Below are positions 25,051-34,241 of a DNA stretch of 64,000 nucleotides, in pieces; position 1 is the stretch's first letter, and the number at the start of each line of letters is the position of its first letter. Source of the stretch: Chloroflexota bacterium (GTDB lineage Bacteria; Chloroflexota; Dehalococcoidia; Lucifugimonadales; Lucifugimonadaceae); NCBI GenBank assembly GCA_013204555.1, contig JABMNO010000024.1, forward strand, positions 67,953-131,952, in the 5' to 3' direction. The notes under the pieces are model-generated. The model did no database searches, was not told the origin of the DNA, and was given only the letters and a program-made list of their open reading frames with translations. Position numbers and translations under genes: made by a program.

Positions 25051-26183
25051 CGAAGACGCCGGCCGTTGAGTTGAGGGACGTGAAGTTCAGGCGGAACGGG
25101 CGACTTTTGCTCGATGTCCCCTCGTTACGCGTGACCGGACATGAAACTCTCTCTGTGATTGGACCGAACGGCGCAGGTAAGACCACGTTGCTTCGTGTCC
25201 TCTCTCTCCTCGACCGCCCACAAGACGGGACGATAATCCACGATGGCGATGAGATTCACTCGGGCGGCGACGCGCTCAAACGACGCCGTCGACTGGCCAT
25301 GGTTATGCAGCAGCCACTGCTCCGCAACACAAGTGTGTGGGAGAACGTGGCGACCGGCCACCATTTCCGTCATACCCCGAAGGCCGAGGCGTCCCGAATG
25401 ATCGGGGAGTGGCTCGACAGGTTCGGAATCAGTCATCTGGCCGACCGCAACGCAAGGAGGCTCTCTGGAGGTGAGGCACAGCGGGTAAACATGGCCAGAG
25501 GACTCGTCCTTGAACCCGATCTGTTGCTGTTGGACGAACCATTTAACGGACTCGATCAGCCGACGAGACTGGCGCTCCTGGACGATCTGTGGCGGATACT
25601 GAAAGAGATTCAAACCACCACGATTCTTGTCACACACGATCGGGCCGAGGCGCAGGCGCTCGGCAGCACCGTGGCGGTCATGCTTGAGGGAAAGGTGGAG
25701 CAGGAGGGAACTCCAGAGGAGGTCTTTTCGGCTCCGCGGACAGAGAAAATCGCCGCCTTCGTGGGCGTTGAGAATGTCTTATCGGGGCGTGTAATTGAAT
25801 CTTCTAACGGGTTGACCGAGATGAGTGTTGGACGCGGTCACGTGACGTTAATCGGAGAGTTCCCGATAGGCGAGGAACTTGTGCTGGGTATTAGCCCTGA
25901 AGCCATCGTTCTGGAAGATCCAACTGGCTATGCGACCACGACGAGTGCCCGAAACCGCATTTCAGGCACGGTGACCCGGGTATTCGAAATGGGCGCGCAA
26001 GCCCGCGTCGTAGTCGATTGCGGATTCCCACTCGTGAGCCTGATAACCGGCCGCTCCGTTGTTGACCTGCGATTATCGCCGGGCGCTCCGATAGTGGCGT
26101 CGTTCAAAGCCAGCGCGGTTCACGTGATCCGTAATGGACAGCTACCGCGCTCTGCGACAGACCGTGATCTGATCGAAAAGTGA
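25047..26183 (+). CDS. tupC: Tungstate ABC transporter ATP-binding protein with C-terminal TOBE/Mop region
   Basis: 378 residues. The ATPase domain (1 to about 235) has Walker A GPNGAGKTT, Q-loop VMQQPLL, signature LSGGEAQRVNMARGL, Walker B LLLLDEPFNGLD and switch His VTHDRAEA. The remaining 140 residues (FVGVENVLSGRV, RNRISGTVTRVFEMGAQARVVVDCG) look like TOBE/Mop oxyanion-binding modules. In related ModC/WtpC proteins these allow trans-inhibition when the cell is replete. It ends at TGA 26183, 48 bp before moeA. Confidence 0.9.
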   Translation: MTKTPAVELRDVKFRRNGRLLLDVPSLRVTGHETLSVIGPNGAGKTTLLRVLSLLDRPQDGTIIHDGDEIHSGGDALKRRRRLAMVMQQPLLRNTSVWENVATGHHFRHTPKAEASRMIGEWLDRFGISHLADRNARRLSGGEAQRVNMARGLVLEPDLLLLDEPFNGLDQPTRLALLDDLWRILKEIQTTTILVTHDRAEAQALGSTVAVMLEGKVEQEGTPEEVFSAPRTEKIAAFVGVENVLSGRVIESSNGLTEMSVGRGHVTLIGEFPIGEELVLGISPEAIVLEDPTGYATTTSARNRISGTVTRVFEMGAQARVVVDCGFPLVSLITGRSVVDLRLSPGAPIVASFKASAVHVIRNGQLPRSATDRDLIEK

Positions 26184-26231
26184 TTGACCGGCGGCCAGGT
26201 CCTGAGCCCCGCCGACCGGAGGAGAAAATCG

Positions 26232-27545
26232 ATGACTGACTTTCCTCATCACGATGACCATGTCCATGCCGATGAAGGCGACATGCTCAGCATTGAAGAG
26301 GCGCTGGAGAAGGTGCTGTCTTACACATCCGTTCTTCCTGCCGAGAGCCGCCCTCTGCTCGAGTCTCTGGGTGGCGTACTTGCGGAGGATGTCAGGGCGG
26401 GATTCGATATCCCCCCCCTTCCAAACTCAGGCATGGACGGGTATGCGGTACGTATTGAGGACGTGATGAACGCTTCTGAGTCTTCGCCAGTTGAGTTACC
26501 TGTCTCGGGAGAGGTCGCGGCCGGCGCCGTTCCAAGCGTCCCACTGGCAGCCGGAACCGCGGTACGCATCATGACTGGAGCACCGGTTCCTGTTGGATCA
26601 GGCGCGGTTGTACCGTTCGAGGACACTGATGAGCTAGCACGGCGGGCAAAGGATGGCCAACTCACCTCTATCGGCATCTGCAAGACACCGAAAGCAGGAG
26701 CGAACATCCGGCTAGCGGGCGAGGACATCCGCGCCGACGCTCTCGTGCTGGTCAGAGGTATGGTCCTGCGCCCCTGCGACATCGGACTGGCGGCCTCGCT
26801 TGGCCTGACGCACCTTCCGGTAATCAGGAAGCCAGTCGTCGCTATCATCTCAACGGGCGACGAGATCCTGGAGCCTGGAGAGGAACGCAGACCCGGCGCG
26901 ATCTATAACTCCAACGCCTACACCATCGCCAGTTTCGTCACACGTTACGGCGGAGTGCCACACATTGTTGGCACGGCGCGTGACACGGCCGACTCATTGA
27001 ACGCCATTCTCGACCGCGCAATGGACGCTGATCTCGTAGTGACCTCGGCCGGCGTTTCACGCGGAGACTACGACGTGGTCAAAGACGTTCTCGCGTCCCG
27101 AGGCCACATCGTCAACCGGTCGGTGCGTATCAAACCGGCTCGGCCGCTTGCATTCGGGGCACTGACAGGCGAAGGCAGAGACATCCCTCACATTGGCTTG
27201 CCCGGCAATCCAGTGGCCGTTGTCGTCGCTTTCGAGGTGTTCGCACGGCCTGCGATTCTTGCGATGTCAGGCCACACAAGTCTTGAGAAATCGACTATTC
27301 AGGCCACCCTCGATGACCCCATCAGGAATCCTGATCACCGACGCGTATTTGCACGGGTACAGGTCTACGCGGACGTCAAAACAGGCGGTTATCGGGCGAA
27401 ACTGAGCGGTAGTCAGGGCTCAGGAGTTCTCACCGCGGCAGCTGCGGCAAACGGCTTTGCCATATGCCCAGAGGACAGTGATGGGCTGGTGTCCGGCGAT
27501 ACTGCTACCGTGCAGATGCTGGACTGGCCAGAACAACTGCTGTAA
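26232..27545 (+). CDS. moeA: Molybdopterin molybdenumtransferase (metal insertase)
   Basis: 437 residues from ATG 26232, set by the strong GGAGGAGA ribosome site; an upstream TTG frame lacks family sequence. The N-terminus is His/Asp-rich (FPHHDDHVHADEGD), which is unusual. MoeA motifs follow: LLESLGGVLAEDV, SGMDGYAVR, MTGAPVPVGSGAVVPFEDTD, STGDEILEPG, TSAGVSRGDYD and GLPGNPVAVVVAFEVF, then the C-terminal domain IV. It inserts Mo or W into adenylylated molybdopterin. Its place after tupABC and beside AORs points to service of tungsten cofactor; the His-rich tail could bind metal. Last gene of the rightward operon, ended by the hairpin at 27571-27604. Confidence 0.92.
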   Translation: MTDFPHHDDHVHADEGDMLSIEEALEKVLSYTSVLPAESRPLLESLGGVLAEDVRAGFDIPPLPNSGMDGYAVRIEDVMNASESSPVELPVSGEVAAGAVPSVPLAAGTAVRIMTGAPVPVGSGAVVPFEDTDELARRAKDGQLTSIGICKTPKAGANIRLAGEDIRADALVLVRGMVLRPCDIGLAASLGLTHLPVIRKPVVAIISTGDEILEPGEERRPGAIYNSNAYTIASFVTRYGGVPHIVGTARDTADSLNAILDRAMDADLVVTSAGVSRGDYDVVKDVLASRGHIVNRSVRIKPARPLAFGALTGEGRDIPHIGLPGNPVAVVVAFEVFARPAILAMSGHTSLEKSTIQATLDDPIRNPDHRRVFARVQVYADVKTGGYRAKLSGSQGSGVLTAAAAANGFAICPEDSDGLVSGDTATVQMLDWPEQLL

Positions 27546-27570
27546 TCGTTCTCCATCGATATTAAAGATT

Positions 27571-27604
27571 GGAGCCGATCATCCGGGGGGCGATGATCGG
27601 CTCC
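27571..27604. terminator. Two-way terminator between moeA and AOR 1
   Basis: GGAGCCGATCATC (27571-27583), an 8-nt loop, then GATGATCGGCTCC (27592-27604): a perfect 13-bp stem midway between convergent genes. There is no long T run on either side, but position and strength make it a shared terminator. Confidence 0.75.
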
Positions 27605-27624
27605 TGAAACGAAAGTAGTCGGCG

Positions 27625-29520
27625 TTAAGCGACGGTCGCTGGTATCTCTTCTTCGGCCCACGAGATGCCGAGCTCCGCAAGTTTGGCCCTCGTCGGTACA
27701 CCGGTATGCTCATCCCATCCCATCATGGCGTACATGGTGTGGACAGCTTCATCCATCTTCTCTTTATCAATGCCGCCGTTCTTCAGTCCGCCGCTTTTGG
27801 TTCCGTTGAAGAACCGTTTTGGCAACTCATCCTGGGAAGAGTCAATGCCTTCCCGCAGGTTGAATATGCGGCCTAGCGTGGCCACGCGCTCACCCAGTTG
27901 TAGGGCCTCATGGGCGGTGTAAGACCAACCGGTTGCCGCAGCAATGATCTCTACTTGTTGAGAGAACGTCCATGGGACGAACTGGCAGCTGACCGCTGAG
28001 TCCCTGAAGAGGCTCCACAGATGGGAAGCCTTCTGGTTCGCGACCTTATCGCCGCTGAGGTCATTTGCTGGCAGAGGGATTGTCGCGCCCATCCCTTTCA
28101 AGTGCTCAAACCCGGCAGAAGGCTGTGTCGCTGCCGTATCGTGCAGGCCTGCGCAGTGATCCGCTCCGTGAGCCTCAAAGGAGTAGACGATGCCCAGACC
28201 CTGCTTCACTCTCGGATCGTGCATCGGAAGTTCCAGGCCCTTCACGTGCATGGCAAACTCTTCTGAGCCGTGCCCCAGGATCTCCGCAGCTCTCTTGGTT
28301 CCTTCAGCCAGAGTCGCACCAATGCCTTCACGCCTGGCAATCATCTCAACCATCTGAAGCATTGCCTCGGCGTTGCCAAACCTGAGATCGATACCGCCGG
28401 TATCCTCCAGAGTGATGATTTCGTTCTCGAAACACTCCATGCCAAACGCGATGGAGACTCCCAATGAAATCGTATCCATGGAGTACAGATTGGCCAGTTC
28501 GTTGGCCTTAATGATGGCGGCGAGATCGTCGACACCACAGGTTGAGCCAAGGGCGCCCAGAGATTCATACTCCGGACCTCCGTTGCGCTTATCCACATTC
28601 CACGGCTCCTGGATTGCAACGGTCTTCTTGCACCTGATGGCACAAGCAGCGCAGGCCTCCATCCCGGTTCCGTATACGTCCATCGTGGTGGTTGCGGTGA
28701 TCTTCTCAACGGTTGGGAAGTCGTTATCTCTGAAATTGTGGGACGGCATGTTGCCCACTGCGTTTCCGGAGATCATCATCGAATGCTCGCCCGTGCCAAC
28801 ATCGTGCATAGACGGGTTGAACAGGGGGAGGTCGTAGTACTCCTTGTTCATGAACAAGGTCAGTTCGCGTAGCTTGGCTGCGTCTGCAACTTGCGGGTTC
28901 TTGCGTCCGCGAACCGCTATCGCCTTGAGGTTCTTTGATCCCATTACGGCGCCTAGGCCGCCGCGACCAGCGGCGTCCTTCAAGTCGTTGATCACACAGG
29001 CGTAGCGCACCTGGTTCTCGCCGCCGGGGCCAATTGCAGATGTGCGGATGCCCTTGATTCCGGTCTCCTCCGCAATCGTGTCATGGGTATCCATGACCGT
29101 CTTGCCCCAGAGGTGTCCAGCGTCCTTCAACTCAACCCCGTCGTTGGTTACAAGGAGGTACACAGGTGAGTCGGCACGACCTTCAACAATTATGGCGTCG
29201 TAGCCAGCCTTCTTGACCTCCATCGGCCAGAAGCCGCCTACTTCAGTCTTGGAATAGCCGCCAGTAAGTGGAGATTTTGCGCCAATGCAGTTACGCGTTG
29301 CCCCGGGCATAGCGAGCCCAGTCATAGGTCCAAGGGCGTAGATAATTTTGTTTTCTGGCGAAAGCGCATCTATCCCCGGAGGGACTTCCTTCAAAAGAAA
29401 GTAAGAGACAAATCCGGCGCCCCCCAGATACTTCCGATAGAAATCTTCTTCCGGCTCGTCTGTCGTGATCTTCCGTTCTGTGAGATTGACTCTCAGAATC
29501 TTTCCGGCAACTCCCTGCAT
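27625..29520 (-). CDS. Aldehyde:ferredoxin oxidoreductase 1 (tungsten enzyme)
   Basis: 631 residues, normal for the AOR family. Domain 1 opens with GKILRVNLTERKITTDEP and KYLGGAGFVSYFLLKEV, then GPMTGLAMPGATRNCIGAKSPLTGGYSKTEVGG, the tungstopterin-binding stretch. GGLGAVMGSKNLKAIAVRG is the second AOR hallmark. The 4Fe-4S cluster ligands are ACAACAIRC (C-x2-C-x3-C), with a distant Cys in DSAVSCQFV. The enzyme oxidises aldehydes to acids with ferredoxin, or runs in reverse. ATG 29520 has AAGGAG 6 nt upstream. It shares a leftward transcript with a MoaD-like protein and AOR 2. Tungsten rather than molybdenum is inferred from family and the adjacent tupABC. Confidence 0.92.
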   Translation of the reverse strand: MQGVAGKILRVNLTERKITTDEPEEDFYRKYLGGAGFVSYFLLKEVPPGIDALSPENKIIYALGPMTGLAMPGATRNCIGAKSPLTGGYSKTEVGGFWPMEVKKAGYDAIIVEGRADSPVYLLVTNDGVELKDAGHLWGKTVMDTHDTIAEETGIKGIRTSAIGPGGENQVRYACVINDLKDAAGRGGLGAVMGSKNLKAIAVRGRKNPQVADAAKLRELTLFMNKEYYDLPLFNPSMHDVGTGEHSMMISGNAVGNMPSHNFRDNDFPTVEKITATTTMDVYGTGMEACAACAIRCKKTVAIQEPWNVDKRNGGPEYESLGALGSTCGVDDLAAIIKANELANLYSMDTISLGVSIAFGMECFENEIITLEDTGGIDLRFGNAEAMLQMVEMIARREGIGATLAEGTKRAAEILGHGSEEFAMHVKGLELPMHDPRVKQGLGIVYSFEAHGADHCAGLHDTAATQPSAGFEHLKGMGATIPLPANDLSGDKVANQKASHLWSLFRDSAVSCQFVPWTFSQQVEIIAAATGWSYTAHEALQLGERVATLGRIFNLREGIDSSQDELPKRFFNGTKSGGLKNGGIDKEKMDEAVHTMYAMMGWDEHTGVPTRAKLAELGISWAEEEIPATVA

Positions 29521-29557
29521 TGAATTCTCCTTACGAATGCCGTGTCCTATCTCTTAT

Positions 29558-29791
29558 CTATCCGCCTTCAATCGGGGAGAACACCAACAGGTGATCCCCA
29601 TCTGAAACCTCCGCATCGCCATAAACCAGTTGTCCTTCGATACTCGCGTTCCACTGCGCGTCTTCGCTTACGCCCAGAGCCGACAGTGCGTCGGTTACCG
29701 TGGCGCCATCGGGCAGAGTCACAGTGGCGCTCTTGTGGCCTTCCTCAAGATGCCTGCGTAGCGGTCCTATAGGTTCTATGATCACGTTCAT
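29558..29791 (-). CDS. MoaD/ThiS-like sulfur carrier
   Basis: 77 residues ending in the diagnostic Gly-Gly (LVFSPIEGG). The beta-grasp pattern is visible: VNVIIEPIG-like first strand, VTLPDGATVTDALSALGVSE, LVYGDAEVSDGDHLLVF. The C-terminal glycine is adenylylated and thiolated so that the protein can donate sulfur, usually to molybdopterin. Being placed between two AOR genes it probably supplies their cofactor. MoaD-like proteins next to AORs are common. 72 bp separates it from AOR 2 upstream and 37 bp from AOR 1 downstream. Confidence 0.85.
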   Translation of the reverse strand: MNVIIEPIGPLRRHLEEGHKSATVTLPDGATVTDALSALGVSEDAQWNASIEGQLVYGDAEVSDGDHLLVFSPIEGG

Positions 29792-29863
29792 GGGATCACT
29801 ACTATAAGCCGTTGGCCTGCGAGTGAAACCGACGCAGACAGATCACTATGTTTCGGCGTCAAC

Positions 29864-31699
29864 TCATGAGGCTCCCACCAGTTCTCTCAGCCCCAGTTTC
29901 TCCAGCTTCGCATCACTCGGCCGGGTCGTTACCGGGTCCCAGTCCATTGCGCGCAGATAGTCTCCTATCAAGGCGTCATCGTCAATAGTCACGCCAGCGT
30001 TGGGGCCTTCCGTTTGGGCTGGCTTGCCCAGTGCACGAGGGTTGAACTCCATTTCGAGGGGGTTCAGTCCCTCTCGCAGGTTGAACATGTGTCGCAACGT
30101 GCCAATGCGCTCGCCAGCAAGCTCAAGTTCCTCCATGGTGTATCCATGGCCAGTTACTATCTCAAGGAACTGTGTGATGAAGTCGATATTGTATGCATTG
30201 AACCCAAACAGGCATATTCCAGTCGCGTTCGCAACATGCACCATGGAAGCTGCCTTATTGTGAAGCTCTCCGAATCCTTCTGCGCTGAATTTGTCGGAGC
30301 GCGTATCTTCCATGTATCCGTCACCCATGATCCAGCCAACGCCGCCCTGTGTATGACGACCGGGCGTTCCGTCCATCCTGTAGGTAACAGCGAGGGCCGG
30401 TACGAACTTGGGATCGTGGGCCGGTAGCTCTTGTCCTCCGGCATGGACAGCGAACTCTTCCGAACCCTGAGCTAGTTTTTCTGCTGCGACCTTTACGCCG
30501 TCAGCGAGCAACGCGCCTATGCCTTCCCTTTTCGCGATCAGTTCCGTAAGAGCAACAACCGCGTCGCCATCACTCCACTTCAGTTCAAATCCCACATCGT
30601 CCACAGACAGTATTTCGTTCTGGAAACACTCAACAGCGAACGCCGCTGCAGCACCAGTCGATATCGTGTCGAGACCGTAGGCGTTACAGATATCGTTGAA
30701 CCGTATGATCGAATTCAGATCATCATTCAGGATGTCGGTTCCCGCCATCGTGAGAGTCTCGTACTCAGGCTTGTGCGACTCCTTCAGCCGACCGGCGCCC
30801 GGCTTCATATGACCACCGCAGGAGATGGTGCACCGCCAGCATCCATAGCGCTTCGCCTGCTCCGAGATCACCTCATCGCCGCCGATGTTGATGGCTGTTG
30901 GGAAGTCGACCGCGCTACCGCTCCAGTTCTTGACAGGTGAGTCGCCGGTAAGGATCGCTCCCTCTGTGATTCCGGCCGTCCCGTAATCGTGGAAAAGATT
31001 CCCTGCCTCATTGAGGCGCGGAATCCAGCGACGCCGCAGGAGTGCCGCTTCCTTCTCATCGTGCATCGGCACCTTGAGCTTGCCTCGTGCGACGATGGCC
31101 TTGAGATTCTTTGAACCCATCACAGCGCCCAGTCCGGATCTACCAGCGGCGCGCCCCTTATCGTTCATCACGCACGCCATCAGAGACTGCATCTCGCCCG
31201 CCGGACCGATACACGAGACTCGGGTGTACCGCTTCCCATACTCTTCCCGAAGGATGTCATCGGTATCCTGGGTGTCCTTGCCCCAGAGGTACGCCGCATT
31301 ATGCAGGGACGCTTTGCCCTCATCCAGCAGTAGGTACACAGGCTTTTCGGACACGCCAGTGAAGAAAACAAAGTCATATCCGGCGAACTTCATGAAAGGC
31401 CCAAAATCGCCGCCTGAACTGGCATCTCCCCAGGTACCGGTCAGGGGTGACTTGCCAACCACTGTGTAGCGGCCGCTAGTCAGTGCGGGAGTCCCGGTCA
31501 GGGGACCGCTCGTGAATCCCAGAATATTGTCCGGGCCAAGTGGATCCGCGCCTGGCTTCATCCGCTCATACAGGATTTTTGTTCCAATCCCATAACCACC
31601 CAGATAGTCATGGGCGAGGCTATCGTCCACGGGTTGCTCAGTGAGCGACCCATTCGTTAAATCGATCGATAGAATCCGGCCCATGAATCCGTTCGCCAT
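29864..31699 (-). CDS. Aldehyde:ferredoxin oxidoreductase 2 (tungsten enzyme)
   Basis: 611 residues, first gene of the leftward AOR operon; GGAGA sits before ATG 31699. Motifs: GRILSIDLTNGSLTEQPV, DYLGGYGIGTKILYERM, TSGPLTGTPALTSGRYTVVGKSPLTGTWGDASSGG and SGLGAVMGSKNLKAIVARG. Cluster Cys lie in YGCWRCTISCGG (C-x2-C-x3-C), with the last in ANATGICLFGF, close to the DxxGLC motif of characterised AORs. It is only distantly similar to AOR 1, which lacks the GxC context (SAVSCQF), so the two are unlikely to be recent duplicates and may serve different aldehydes. Confidence 0.92.
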   Translation of the reverse strand: MANGFMGRILSIDLTNGSLTEQPVDDSLAHDYLGGYGIGTKILYERMKPGADPLGPDNILGFTSGPLTGTPALTSGRYTVVGKSPLTGTWGDASSGGDFGPFMKFAGYDFVFFTGVSEKPVYLLLDEGKASLHNAAYLWGKDTQDTDDILREEYGKRYTRVSCIGPAGEMQSLMACVMNDKGRAAGRSGLGAVMGSKNLKAIVARGKLKVPMHDEKEAALLRRRWIPRLNEAGNLFHDYGTAGITEGAILTGDSPVKNWSGSAVDFPTAINIGGDEVISEQAKRYGCWRCTISCGGHMKPGAGRLKESHKPEYETLTMAGTDILNDDLNSIIRFNDICNAYGLDTISTGAAAAFAVECFQNEILSVDDVGFELKWSDGDAVVALTELIAKREGIGALLADGVKVAAEKLAQGSEEFAVHAGGQELPAHDPKFVPALAVTYRMDGTPGRHTQGGVGWIMGDGYMEDTRSDKFSAEGFGELHNKAASMVHVANATGICLFGFNAYNIDFITQFLEIVTGHGYTMEELELAGERIGTLRHMFNLREGLNPLEMEFNPRALGKPAQTEGPNAGVTIDDDALIGDYLRAMDWDPVTTRPSDAKLEKLGLRELVGAS

Positions 31700-31821
31700 A
31701 TGAGTTCTCCATTCCCGGCGTCAACTCGGGAGGTTGCAAGGTGCAACATCGTAGCGATCAAGGCGGTTAGGACTGTGAGTATTCCGTGAATGTCGCCATC
31801 GAAAATGACGAACTCTTCTCA

Positions 31822-32658
31822 TTAATCGTTGGAGTTGGGCCAGCGAAAGAGTAGGGATGCAGATGGTTGGCGCCACCGGAAATGACAGGTCCCGTCTTGG
31901 GAAGCGACAAGAGCCAGATCGACCGCTTTTTCCAGTTCGTCATGTGCCGGAGTACCCAATCTCACCCGCAAACGCCGTGCCGACCGGGTTATCGCTTCTT
32001 CTCGATCACGAAAGCTCCTCGCCGCAATGCCGGGGAGTTCAATGATCTCGGGGACGTACTCCCAGCTTTCCAACAGCCTCTCAAACTCGCGCGCACTCGG
32101 CGCTGTCACCCGGTCTTCACCTCGTACGGATTGCCAGAGCGGGTGATAGTAGTCGCCCGGCGGTGATAGCCCCAGCACAGCAACTACGCACTCTCTGGCA
32201 ACCTCCACTGCTTTCCGTACAAACGGCGCGATTGGAGCCGCACCGTAGAGCACATGCGACATCAACACTACGTCCACCGGCTCCTCTGCCCATTCCTCCC
32301 ACTGGCTGGACACAACGCTGATATTTTCGATCCCGCGATGCGCAATCTGGGAATTCAGTTCCGCTGACATTGCCGGTGAAGGTTCAAGGGCAATCACGCC
32401 CCCGCAGAGCGAGGCAGCCGGGACGGCAAGCCGTCCTGCCCCTGCGCCCACGTCGAGCAAGATCGAGTCTTTCCTAAGCACAGAACGCAAATAGCCAATT
32501 ACCGGGTCTTCAGAACCAGCATCAGGAGGAGGCCTGAAGCTGGACACTAAGCCACTCCAGTGGTCTGACTCATCTTCATCCCGGAACACTCGCCTGTGCT
32601 GACGTTGCGCGAATTCGACTTGCGCATCCCATTCGCGAGCCGCTGCGGTTTCTGTCAA
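31822..32658 (-). CDS. Class I SAM-dependent methyltransferase
   Basis: 278 residues. Motif I is LLDVGAGAGRLAVPAASL, motif II IALEPSPAM with the acidic residue for ribose binding, and VDVVLMSHVLYG gives motif IV. The N-terminus is acidic and helical (EWDAQVEFAQRQHRRVFRDEDESDHW). The C-terminal cap contains ITRSARRLRVRLGTPAHDELEKAV. The substrate is unknown; it resembles small-molecule methyltransferases. No obvious partner is in the immediate operon (152 bp to the transporter upstream). Confidence 0.75.
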   Translation of the reverse strand: MTETAAAREWDAQVEFAQRQHRRVFRDEDESDHWSGLVSSFRPPPDAGSEDPVIGYLRSVLRKDSILLDVGAGAGRLAVPAASLCGGVIALEPSPAMSAELNSQIAHRGIENISVVSSQWEEWAEEPVDVVLMSHVLYGAAPIAPFVRKAVEVARECVVAVLGLSPPGDYYHPLWQSVRGEDRVTAPSAREFERLLESWEYVPEIIELPGIAARSFRDREEAITRSARRLRVRLGTPAHDELEKAVDLALVASQDGTCHFRWRQPSASLLFRWPNSND

Positions 32659-32810
32659 ATCTCACATTCCAATCACGCGTGTTGAGTTGTCTTCAACAGT
32701 CTCTCATCGCTATTCAATTGGCCCCGCCACCAACGTGTGTGCCCGTCGCCATATTACTGTCGGTGCGTGCTGGTACTCACCTCAATTTCTCTCACGCGGC
32801 GCAGATTCTT

Positions 32811-34241
32811 CTACCAAACGAGTTGAAAGCCAAGCATTAGCGTCGCCAGTGCGAGGGTTGTCACAGAGACCAACGCCGTCGACTTTACCCAGTGCACCAT
32901 CGTTACGTGGCCCAACTGGCGGCGCTCCAGCATTCCGATCGCGACGATGTTGGCTGTGCTGCCTATCATCGTCAGGTTCCCGAAGAACGTACCGCCAAAG
33001 AGCATGCCCCACCAGAGTGGAGTTACATCGGCGCCAATCGTCTCAAGCTCCTGAACTACCGGAATGAGCGTAGCAATCGCCAGAACGTTATCCATGAGAG
33101 CGCTGGCCAGGCCAGCGACCCAGACAAATGCCAGGAAAAGCCCCGTTGGATCACCTCCGGTTGCATCAACGAGCCGATTTGCGAAAACGGACGTCGCGCC
33201 CGTGAGGCTAAGGGTCCCCACTGACGCGAACAGCAACACAAAGAACGTAAGCGACCACCATTCAACGCGCTTCTCGACCAACTCTCGTGCGTTGTCACGT
33301 GCAAGTGCCAGGACGATGCCTCCGGCGATCAGCGCAGTACCCAGCAGCATCGTGTTTTTCTCAAGTCCAAGAAGTTTCTCAATCTGGGTATGCAGTACCA
33401 GGGAGACAATCGTCCCTATGAACAGACCCCATGGCAGCCTCATCTCCGGACTGAGGACGGATGCCATCAATGACGGTTGACTGTTCTGACCCTCTCCTGT
33501 TTCACCTTGCATCGCTGAACGAAGTTCGTTCAACCAATCCCGGGATTGCCACATCATGATCGGAATAGCGATCACCAATCCAGCAACAGCGACCGGCGTC
33601 GCCCAACGTAGGAAGTCCGTGAACCCCAGCCCGGAACGTAGTGCGATCATCACCCCCACCGGATTGCCAACCACGGTTGCAGCACTGCCAATGTTGGTCG
33701 CAACCACCACCATAATCAGGAGTGGTATCGGGTTCACTCCATATCGCTTTGAAACCTGGAAGACAGTGGTAGCCATGAACATGATGGATGTCACCTCATC
33801 CACCAGTGCCGCGGATATGGCGGACATCACCATCAGAACCACTGTGAGACGCCGTGGGTTTGGGCCAACCAGTCCCGTGATGGCGTCAACAACTCGCTCG
33901 AAGAAATGCTGCTCCTCAAGGAACCCAATCAGAATCATCATTCCAATGAGGAAAAGAATGATCTCGATTCCCGCGAACTCGACGATATTGGGAACGTTTG
34001 TCAGCCCCAGCAACAGGAGCAACCCAAGCCCACCTAGTGCGAACGCGAGCCGAAACCGCCAGAACATTAGCGCCCCCATCACGATCATTCCGAAGACCGT
34101 GAAGGATTGAACTTGGTCCGCATTGAATCCGAGGGCGAACCCGGCCAGACCGAATAGCGTGACAGCGGCCGCGTAAATCAGCCATCGGAGCAGCCCATTC
34201 TCTGACCAGGCGAAGAGTCTTGATTGGATAAGGCCTGTCAT
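32811..34241 (-). CDS. Ion transporter of the ArsB/NhaD (IT) superfamily
   Basis: 476 residues, about 11-12 hydrophobic spans. Re-entrant loop signatures of the ion-transporter superfamily are visible: SAALVDEVTSIMFMATTVFQ and NIGSAATVVGNPVGVMIALRSGLGFTDFLRWATPVA in the first half, and ALMDNVLAIATLIPVVQEL with FGGTFFGNLTMIGSTANIVAIGMLER in the second. Proteins of this form move arsenite, Na+/H+ or dicarboxylates. The paired GNPxG and GSTAN loops fit NhaD/ArsB better than SLC13. It overlaps terC by 4 bp, so the two are translationally coupled and may work together in metal or pH homeostasis. The ars cluster is 23 kb away, so arsenite export stays a guess. Confidence 0.8.
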   Translation of the reverse strand: MTGLIQSRLFAWSENGLLRWLIYAAAVTLFGLAGFALGFNADQVQSFTVFGMIVMGALMFWRFRLAFALGGLGLLLLLGLTNVPNIVEFAGIEIILFLIGMMILIGFLEEQHFFERVVDAITGLVGPNPRRLTVVLMVMSAISAALVDEVTSIMFMATTVFQVSKRYGVNPIPLLIMVVVATNIGSAATVVGNPVGVMIALRSGLGFTDFLRWATPVAVAGLVIAIPIMMWQSRDWLNELRSAMQGETGEGQNSQPSLMASVLSPEMRLPWGLFIGTIVSLVLHTQIEKLLGLEKNTMLLGTALIAGGIVLALARDNARELVEKRVEWWSLTFFVLLFASVGTLSLTGATSVFANRLVDATGGDPTGLFLAFVWVAGLASALMDNVLAIATLIPVVQELETIGADVTPLWWGMLFGGTFFGNLTMIGSTANIVAIGMLERRQLGHVTMVHWVKSTALVSVTTLALATLMLGFQLVW

